Source: Burkholderia mayonis (GTDB taxonomy: Bacteria > Pseudomonadota > Gammaproteobacteria > Burkholderiales > Burkholderiaceae). From it: 64,000 nt of DNA. This document shows positions 58,962 through 64,000 of the stretch, in pieces (within the stretch, counting starts at the first letter, position 1; each line of letters opens with the position of its first letter). Position numbers and translations under genes: made by a program. Location of the stretch: positions 1,612,001 through 1,676,000 of the forward strand of contig NZ_CP013386.1 of NCBI RefSeq assembly GCF_001523745.2, written 5' to 3'. The notes under the pieces were generated by a model, which did not search any database, was not told the origin of the DNA, and was given only the letters and a program-made list of their open reading frames with translations.

Positions 58962-59882
58962 TCAGACGGCTGGTTGCGGTTGCTTCGCGCCGACGGGCAT
59001 CTCGGTCAGCGCAAGCGCGCGCGTCGCGTCGCCGACGCGCACCTCGCGCCAGCCGAGCCCGTGATACGGCGCGGCGGCGTCCCACGGCACCGGCAGGCGC
59101 TTGTCCTGCGAGCCGGGCGCGGGCAGCGGGAACATCAGCGAGCGCGCCGCGTGATGCGCGATATGGCCCGTCATCGCGTGATGTTCCTGGTGGATGTGCC
59201 CGTAGAACACGGTGACGTTCGGATAGGGCATCAGCACGTCGACGACCTTCGCGCCGTCGCGCGTCGCCCAGTCCCACTGCGGCGCGAGATCGAAGAGCGG
59301 CCGGTGTGTGAACACGACGATGCGCGCGTCCTTCGGCTGCCGCGCGAGATCCTGCGCGAGCCAGTCGATCTGCGCATCGCCGACGCGGCCGGCCGGATCC
59401 GACACGTTGTCGACGACGACGAAATGCACGCCCTTGTGATCGAACGCGTAGTGCGTGTCGCCGAAGATCTCGCGGTACGCGGCGCCCGCGTCGAGACTCG
59501 CGTCGTGCTCGCCCGGCATCAGGTGGAGCGGCTTCACCTTCAATTGCGCGACGATCGACTGGAACTGCCGCATCCGCTCGCGGCGCTCGGCGGGATCGTC
59601 GGTCGTGTGCGTGAGGTCGCCCGTGAACATCACGAAGTCGGGCGCGACGGGCAGCGCGTTGACCGCTTCGATTGCCTTCGGCAGCGTGCCGTGCGCGTCG
59701 GGGTTGATCGCGGGGCCGGTGAAGCCCCAGTGCGCGTCGGAGAGCTGGGCGAAGAAGAAATCGGCGCCGCCGTCGGCGGCGAGGCTCCAGCCGGGCAGCG
59801 CGGACGCGAACGCGACGCCGCCTCCACATGCGGCGAGGCGCAGGAAATCGCGGCGCTTCAGGGACGGGGTCGGGTTCGGCAT
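58962..59882 (-). CDS. Tat-exported metallophosphoesterase
   Basis: A 306-residue calcineurin-like phosphoesterase. A twin-arginine signal (LKRRDFLRLAA) is followed by a cleavage region near SLAA. Metal ligands are in AQLSDAHWG, FTGDLTHT, PGEHDA (His in place of the usual Asn of GNHD), VVFTHRPLF and YGHIHQEHH. Export folded via Tat fits a metalloenzyme. The substrate is unknown. It is first in an operon with the cupredoxin and divergent from the ECF sigma operon, with a matching promoter. Confidence 0.9.
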   Translation of the reverse strand: MPNPTPSLKRRDFLRLAACGGGVAFASALPGWSLAADGGADFFFAQLSDAHWGFTGPAINPDAHGTLPKAIEAVNALPVAPDFVMFTGDLTHTTDDPAERRERMRQFQSIVAQLKVKPLHLMPGEHDASLDAGAAYREIFGDTHYAFDHKGVHFVVVDNVSDPAGRVGDAQIDWLAQDLARQPKDARIVVFTHRPLFDLAPQWDWATRDGAKVVDVLMPYPNVTVFYGHIHQEHHAMTGHIAHHAARSLMFPLPAPGSQDKRLPVPWDAAAPYHGLGWREVRVGDATRALALTEMPVGAKQPQPAV

Positions 59883-59918
59883 GGCGGCTCCTTCGCAAGT
59901 GACGGTACGTACCTGTCA

Positions 59919-59945
59919 TACCGTCGCCGCGCGGCGAGTATTCCC
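59919..59945 (-). promoter_or_regulatory. ECF-type promoter of the phosphoesterase-cupredoxin operon
   Basis: On the minus strand GGGAATA (59945-59939), 16 nt, then GGTA (59922-59919). It matches the divergent promoter of the sigma operon. The -10 is about 37 nt ahead of the phosphoesterase ATG. Confidence 0.7.
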
Positions 59946-59976
59946 GGTTTATTTTTCGTCTCCGCGCGCGGGCGGC

Positions 59977-60003
59977 GGGAATAAACTGGATCGATGGGCG
60001 GTA
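59977..60003 (+). promoter_or_regulatory. ECF-type promoter of the sigma/anti-sigma operon
   Basis: GGGAATA (59977-59983), 16 nt, then GGTA (60000-60003). It has the same words and spacing as the opposite-strand promoter 32 nt away. Autoregulation by the encoded sigma is the likely reading. Confidence 0.7.
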
Positions 60004-60090
60004 GGGATGCTTGACCGCGTGCGTGCCGTTTCCGGCGGCGTCGTGCGCCGGACGCGAGCGGCCGGCGGCCGCGCATCCAGGGGAGGCGAC

Positions 60091-60792
60091 GTGGGTCAAT
60101 TCGGCCGGATGGTCGACGAACGTGACGCGGGCGACATGGACGATACGGGCGACGTGGCGGCGCGCGGCGAGCGCTTCCGGGCGCTCGCGCTGCCGCATCT
60201 GGACGCCGCGTACAACCTCGCGCGCTGGCTGTGCGGCAACGCGAGCGACGCGGATGACGTCGTGCAGGAGGCGTGCATGCGTGCGTTCCGCTTTCTCGAT
60301 TCGTGCCGCGGCGACAATGCGCGGCCGTGGCTGCTGACGATCGTGCGCCACACCTGGTACACCGAATGGCGGCGGCGGGCGAACGCGCGCGAAGTCGCGT
60401 CGGCCGACGCGCTCGACGCCGCGGATTCGCCGGACGACTGGCACCCGGCGGCCGAGGATCCGCTCGCGCTCCTGATGCGCAGCGAAGATGTCCACCGCGT
60501 GAACGACGCGCTCGCGAAGCTGCCGCCCGAGTATCGCGAGGTGCTCGTGCTGCGCGAAATGGAGGATTTGAGTTACCGCGAGATCGCGGCGGTTACCGAT
60601 GTGCCCGTTGGCACGGTGATGTCGCGGCTCGCGCGGGCGCGCAGGCGTCTCGCCGCGTTGCTCGGCGACGCGCACGACGTGCCGGCGCCGCGCGCTGGCC
60701 GCGCGCAGGCGCAGGCGAGCGCGCGCGCGGCGGCTGGCGAAGGGGGCGCGCCGCCGTCCGGAACCGCATCGGAGGCCATTGATGGACTGTAA
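60091..60792 (+). CDS. ECF-family RNA polymerase sigma factor
   Basis: A 233-residue group IV sigma factor. Region 2 (about 25-100) has YNLARWLCGNASDADDVVQEACMRAFRF, and region 4 (about 140-190) has LPPEYREVLVLREMEDLSYREIAAVTDVPVGTVMSRL. A Gly/Ala-rich tail follows. Start GTG 60091 is supported by GGGAGG at 60081-60086; ATG 60109 is a weaker alternative. The stop overlaps the anti-sigma start by 11 nt, so the pair is translationally coupled. Likely target promoters are its own and the divergent phosphoesterase promoter. Confidence 0.92.
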   Translation: MGQFGRMVDERDAGDMDDTGDVAARGERFRALALPHLDAAYNLARWLCGNASDADDVVQEACMRAFRFLDSCRGDNARPWLLTIVRHTWYTEWRRRANAREVASADALDAADSPDDWHPAAEDPLALLMRSEDVHRVNDALAKLPPEYREVLVLREMEDLSYREIAAVTDVPVGTVMSRLARARRRLAALLGDAHDVPAPRAGRAQAQASARAAAGEGGAPPSGTASEAIDGL

Positions 60793-61660
60793 CGAAACGC
60801 GCGCGCTGCTCGACGCGGACGTCGACCGCGAACTCTCCGCGCCCGACGCGTTGCGGGTCGAGCGGCACGTCGACGGCTGCGACGCGTGCCGCCTCGAGCG
60901 CGACCGGCTCGTCGCGCTCGGTCGGGCGGTGAGGCAGGCGGAATACCATCGCGCGTCGGACGCGCTGCGCGCCCGCATCGTCGCGGGATTGCCGGTTCCG
61001 GACGCGCCGCTTCCGGACGTCAGGGCTCCTGATGGCGGCCCGCCCGCCGCGCGAACATGGCGCTGGTTCAGCCGGCCTGGCCCCCGCGGCGCGCCCGCCG
61101 GCCCGGCAGTCCGCTGGCCGCGTCCGCGCGCCGCCGCGCTGCCCGGCCTCGGCTGGGGCGTCGCATTGGCGATCGCGCTTGCCGCGGCGGCCGGCCTCAC
61201 GGTCGGCACGCGCCGCGCGGCGACCGAGCGCATCGTCGACGAAATCGTCGCGAGCCACGTGCGGGCCGGCCTGTCGTCGCGGGACATCGACGTGATCTCG
61301 ACCGACCGGCACACGGTCAAGCCATGGTTCAACGGGCGCCTCGACTACGCGCCGCCCGTCGTCGACCTGAGCGCAAGCGGCTTCACGCTCGCGGGCGGCC
61401 GGCTTGATTACATCGGGCAGCGTCGCGTCGCGGTACTCGTGTACCGCTACCGGCAGCACGTGATCGACGTCTACGTGCGGCCGTGGCCGTCGGGCGAGGG
61501 CGGGGCGGCGCCTTACGCGACCGTGTCGCAGGGTTACGCGCTCGACCGCTGGGACGCGGCGGGCATGACGTGGTGGGCGGTGACCGATGCGGAGCCGTCC
61601 GCGCTCGCGGCGTTCAGGACGGCGCTGACCGCGCGCGTCGCGGCGCCGCGAACCGAATGA
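60782..61660 (+). CDS. Zinc-finger anti-sigma factor, membrane
   Basis: A 292-residue single-pass anti-sigma factor. The N-terminal zf-HC2/ZAS domain has C-x-n-H-x3-C-x2-C (ERHVDGCDACRLE), then a Pro/Arg-rich linker. One transmembrane segment lies near 124-142 (WGVALAIALAAAAGLTVG) and a soluble C-terminal domain, probably periplasmic, follows (YRQHVIDVYVRPWPSG, VSQGYALDRWDAAGMTWWAV). GGAGG at about 60771 precedes ATG 60782. The zinc/thiol site suggests redox or metal release of the sigma; the signal is unknown. Confidence 0.9.
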   Translation: MDCNETRALLDADVDRELSAPDALRVERHVDGCDACRLERDRLVALGRAVRQAEYHRASDALRARIVAGLPVPDAPLPDVRAPDGGPPAARTWRWFSRPGPRGAPAGPAVRWPRPRAAALPGLGWGVALAIALAAAAGLTVGTRRAATERIVDEIVASHVRAGLSSRDIDVISTDRHTVKPWFNGRLDYAPPVVDLSASGFTLAGGRLDYIGQRRVAVLVYRYRQHVIDVYVRPWPSGEGGAAPYATVSQGYALDRWDAAGMTWWAVTDAEPSALAAFRTALTARVAAPRTE

Positions 61661-61800
61661 CGGCGCCGCGCGCGATGCGACCCCGTCAAGATCCAGTTCG
61701 ATCGCGCGACGAACGCCGCGCCGGCCCGGCGATGCCAAGCGGCCGCCTGCCCAAGTCGTTGAAAACACGGCCGAATCGCGCGGCGAATCATCGATGAATC

Positions 61801-61829
61801 TTGCACGCGACCCATATCCGGGTTAGAAT
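61801..61829 (+). promoter_or_regulatory. Promoter of the rpsF operon
   Basis: TTGCAC (61801-61806), a 17-nt spacer and TAGAAT (61824-61829). The predicted start is near 61836, leaving a leader of about 59 nt. Confidence 0.7.
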
Positions 61830-61849
61830 ATTTGGCTTCTCACTTGTCA

Positions 61850-61871
61850 CACCGGTTCCGACGCCCGGGTG
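61850..61871 (+). promoter_or_regulatory. Possible S6:S18-binding leader hairpin
   Basis: CACC (61850-61853) can pair with GGTG (61868-61871). Unpaired CCG sits on both the loop and the 3' side, as in the known rpsF-leader motif bound by S6:S18. It lies in the rpsF 5' leader. Confidence 0.4.
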
Positions 61872-61894
61872 GCTTCAATCCACAAGGAGTGTGT

Positions 61895-62269
61895 ATGCGT
61901 CATTACGAAATCGTCTTCATCGTGCACCCCGATCAAAGCGAGCAAGTGCCCGCGATGATCGAGCGCTACAAGTCCACGATCACGTCGCATGGTGGCCAGA
62001 TCCACCGCGTCGAAGACTGGGGCCGCCGCCAACTGGCCTACATGATCGAGAAACTCGCGAAGGCTCACTACGTCTGCATGAACATCGAGTGCGACCAGGC
62101 GACGCTCGACGAACTCGAACACGCGTTCAAGTTCAACGACGCCGTGCTGCGTCACCTCATCGTCAAGATGAAGAAGGCCGAAACCGGTCCGTCGCCGATG
62201 ATGAAGGAAGTTCAGCGCGAAGAAGCCAAGAAGGCGGCTGCCGCTCAGCCGACCGAAGCGCAGGCTTAA
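61895..62269 (+). CDS. rpsF: 30S ribosomal protein S6
   Basis: A 124-residue S6 protein ([21 protein letters not shown], then [11 protein letters not shown] and [12 protein letters not shown]). The Glu/Ala-rich tail replaces the E. coli glutamylated tail. AAGGAG fixes the ATG at 61895. It is first of rpsF-priB-rpsR-rplI. Confidence 0.97.
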   Translation: MRHYEIVFIVHPDQSEQVPAMIERYKSTITSHGGQIHRVEDWGRRQLAYMIEKLAKAHYVCMNIECDQATLDELEHAFKFNDAVLRHLIVKMKKAETGPSPMMKEVQREEAKKAAAAQPTEAQA

Positions 62270-62305
62270 CGCAACAAGCCACCAGGAAAGGAGCGCGTCG
62301 CTTTC

Positions 62306-62605
62306 GTGAACAGGCTGCAATTGACGGCGAGCGTCGTCGAGCGTGAACCGGTGCGGTACACCCCCGCCGGCGTTCCGATCGCAAGCGCCACGTTGCAGCA
62401 TCGCACGGAAGTCGTCGAAGCAGGCATCGCCCGGCAGGTCGAATTGACGATCCCGGCCGTGGCGGCAGGCGAGGCGAGCGGCAAGCTGGAAGGCTGCGAG
62501 ATGGGCGTCGAGACGCTCTTCACAGGTTTTCTGGCGAAAAAGAGCCGTAACGCGAGAACCTTGGTGTTTCACATCACAGCATTGCAGGACATTGGAAAGG
62601 ACTGA
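62306..62605 (+). CDS. priB: Primosomal replication protein N (PriB)
   Basis: A 99-residue OB-fold protein with the ssDNA-binding strands [22 protein letters not shown] and [12 protein letters not shown]. Together with PriA it restarts replication forks. It starts with GTG at 62306, with AAAGGAG 12 nt upstream, a slightly long spacing. The end lies 2 nt before the rpsR ATG. Confidence 0.92.
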
Positions 62606-62607
62606 AC

Positions 62608-62883
62608 ATGGCCCGCCCCACTGGTAAGAAATTCGACAAGCGTCGTCAGCAACAAAACCCGCTCTTCAAGCGCAAGAAGTTCTGCCGCTTCACGGCAGCC
62701 GGCGTCGAGCAGATCGACTACAAGGACACGGAAACGCTGAAGGACTTCATCGGCGAGAACGGCAAGATCACGCCGGCGCGTCTGACGGGCACGAAGGCCC
62801 ACTATCAGCGCCAGCTGGATACGGCGATCAAGCGCGCGCGTTTCCTCGCGCTGCTGCCGTACACGGATCAGCACAAGGCGTAA
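62608..62883 (+). CDS. rpsR: 30S ribosomal protein S18
   Basis: A 91-residue S18 with a basic N-terminus ([21 protein letters not shown]), [13 protein letters not shown] and the C-terminal [17 protein letters not shown]. It binds S6 in the 30S platform. Co-transcribed with priB and rplI. Confidence 0.97.
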
Positions 62884-62910
62884 TCAGGCGACGCAATAAG
62901 GAGAATTCGA

Positions 62911-63363
62911 ATGCAAATCATTCTGTTGGAAAAAGTCGCCAATCTGGGCAACCTCGGCGATATCGTCAAGGTCAAGGACGGTTACGCTCGCAACTTCCTG
63001 ATCCCGAACCGCAAGGCACGCCGCGCGACGAAGGACGCGATCGCTGAATTCGAAGTCCGCCGCGCGGAACTCGAAAAGGTCGCCGGCGAGAAGCTGGCCG
63101 CCGCGCAAGCGGTCGGCGAGAAGCTGAGCGGCCAGTCGTTCGAAATCACGCAGAAGTCGGGCGTCGACGGCCGTCTGTTCGGCTCGGTCACGAACGGCGA
63201 CGTCGCGGAACTGCTGAAGAAGGCGGGCTACGAAGTCGAGAAGGCGCAAGTGCGCATGCCGGAAGGCCCGCTGAAGATGATCGGCGAGCATGGCGTGCAA
63301 GTTGCGCTGCACACCGACGTCGTCGTCGACGTGACGGTCAACGTGATCGGCGATCACGCGTAA
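62911..63363 (+). CDS. rplI: 50S ribosomal protein L9
   Basis: A 150-residue L9 with the N-terminal rRNA-binding domain [21 protein letters not shown], the long connecting helix (about 41-74, [20 protein letters not shown]) and the C-terminal domain ([20 protein letters not shown]). AAGGAG precedes the ATG. It is the last gene of the operon, followed by hairpins. Confidence 0.97.
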   Translation: MQIILLEKVANLGNLGDIVKVKDGYARNFLIPNRKARRATKDAIAEFEVRRAELEKVAGEKLAAAQAVGEKLSGQSFEITQKSGVDGRLFGSVTNGDVAELLKKAGYEVEKAQVRMPEGPLKMIGEHGVQVALHTDVVVDVTVNVIGDHA

Positions 63364-63380
63364 GCGACATGCAGTCTCTA

Positions 63381-63400
63381 CGGGCGGCGCACGCCGCCCG
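63381..63400 (+). other. Stable hairpin after rplI
   Basis: CGGGCGGCG (63381-63389) pairs perfectly with CGCCGCCCG (63392-63400) across 2 nt. No T run follows, so it may protect the mRNA 3' end. Confidence 0.6.
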
Positions 63401-63408
63401 ACATGAAG

Positions 63409-63443
63409 GGCAGGGGCCCGGGCAACCGGTTCCTGCCTTTTTT
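63409..63443 (+). terminator. Terminator after rplI
   Basis: GGCAGG (63409-63414) pairs with CCTGCC (63432-63437) around an inner CCGG-GCAA-CCGG stem, followed by six Ts. Confidence 0.75.
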
Positions 63444-63506
63444 CGTTTCTCGGCGTTCCCGACGCCCGCTGGCGAAGCCGCGCCCATTTCGCGATAATCC
63501 GAAGCC

Positions 63507-64000
63507 ATGAACGCGCCGAAAGATCCCCAAATCGAATCGCTGAAAGTCCCGCCTCACTCGATCGAGGCCGAGCAGTCGGTGCTGGGCGGCCTGCTGCTCG
63601 ACAACGGCGCCTGGGACCGGATCGCCGACTTCCTGTCGCAAGGCGACTTCTACCGGTACGACCACCGCATCATCTTCGAGCACATCGGCCGTCTGATCGC
63701 GTCGACGCGCCCGGCCGACGTCGTGACCGTCTACGAGGCGCTGACGACGTCCGGCAAGGCGGAAGACGTCGGCGGGCTCGCGTACCTGAACGCGCTCGCG
63801 CAGAACACGCCGAGCGCCGCGAACATTCGCCGTTATGCGGAAATCGTCCGCGATCGCGCGGTGCTGCGCCGGCTCGTGTCGGTCGCCGACGAAATTTCGG
63901 CCGACGCGTTCAATCCGCAGGGCAAGGAAGTCCGCCAACTGCTCGACGAGGCCGAGTCGAAGGTGTTCTCGATCGCCGAGGACGGCGCGCGCGGCACGCA
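63507..64000 (+). CDS. dnaB: Replicative DNA helicase DnaB (3' truncated by the window)
   Basis: Hexameric 5'-3' helicase at replication forks. About 164 residues are visible, covering the N-terminal domain (VPPHSIEAEQSVLGGLLLDN, DFYRYDHRIIFEHIGRLIA, ALAQNTPSAANIRRYAEIV) up to the linker. The RecA-type ATPase domain lies beyond 64000. The ATG at 63507 has a weak SD. rplI-dnaB adjacency is conserved in proteobacteria. Confidence 0.96.
   Translation, partial: MNAPKDPQIESLKVPPHSIEAEQSVLGGLLLDNGAWDRIADFLSQGDFYRYDHRIIFEHIGRLIASTRPADVVTVYEALTTSGKAEDVGGLAYLNALAQNTPSAANIRRYAEIVRDRAVLRRLVSVADEISADAFNPQGKEVRQLLDEAESKVFSIAEDGARGT

Overview
The window is about 67% G+C, gene-dense DNA of the kind seen on the large chromosome of Burkholderia. 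Protein sequences such as ClpX, Lon, PurL, Pgi, Gcl and the ribosomal proteins are Burkholderiales-like. Intergenic arrays of 7- and 8-bp tandem repeats suggest the B. pseudomallei/thailandensis/oklahomensis group, but species cannot be fixed by eye. No integrase, insertion sequence, prophage, CRISPR array or rRNA operon was seen. The window is essentially core chromosome, cut inside clpX at the left edge and inside dnaB at the right edge.

Layout. 1-4.3 kb: proteostasis and chromatin (clpX, lon, HU, tRNA-Val). 4.6-7.0 kb: an apparent oxygen-regulated island, with a short HPF-type ribosome factor and a zinc-ribbon protein that each lie behind an FNR-like box, then a broken carboxymuconolactone-decarboxylase-like gene and tRNA-Asp. 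7.1-20 kb: ppiD, a TesA-type esterase divergent from an ABC ATPase, pgi, nnr, a DadA-like oxidoreductase and purL. 20.2-24.1 kb: minus-strand operon msrB-yciB-bolA-parvulin, and selO. 24.2-30 kb: fatty-acid beta-oxidation cluster (acyl-CoA ligase, FadB-like fusion, thiolase) with a nicotinamidase inside it. 30.2-33.5 kb: membrane diguanylate cyclase and a poorly conserved stretch with small or decayed genes. 33.5-39.4 kb: small metabolic enzymes, a 7-bp VNTR, an NRDE/TANGO2-type protein and YgfZ. 39.5-46 kb: mltG-tmk-holB-GNAT-tatD, then exported ankyrin and Rap1a/Tai-like proteins and an MscS channel. 46-53 kb: an AAA-type ATPase, a glycosyltransferase, SYLF lipoprotein, PsiF, asparaginase and a Kbp-like BON-LysM protein. 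53.6-58.4 kb: glyoxylate-to-glycerate operon gcl-hyi-garR with a divergent LysR regulator and an 8-bp VNTR. 58.5-61.7 kb: an ECF sigma/anti-sigma pair divergent from a Tat-exported phosphoesterase and a CuA-like cupredoxin. 61.8-64 kb: rpsF-priB-rpsR-rplI, then dnaB.

The most interesting signals are regulatory. (1) The ECF sigma operon and the divergent phosphoesterase-cupredoxin operon each carry the same promoter-like word, GGGAATA-N16-GGTA, which defines a small self-contained regulon. (2) Two FNR-like boxes lie with identical geometry upstream of the HPF-like gene and the zinc-ribbon gene. (3) A 12-bp palindrome overlaps the -35 of the FadB-like gene promoter. (4) The divergent TesA-like and ABC ATPase genes have start codons that overlap within a single CATG.

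All functional calls come from reading motifs and protein resemblance. No database search was run.
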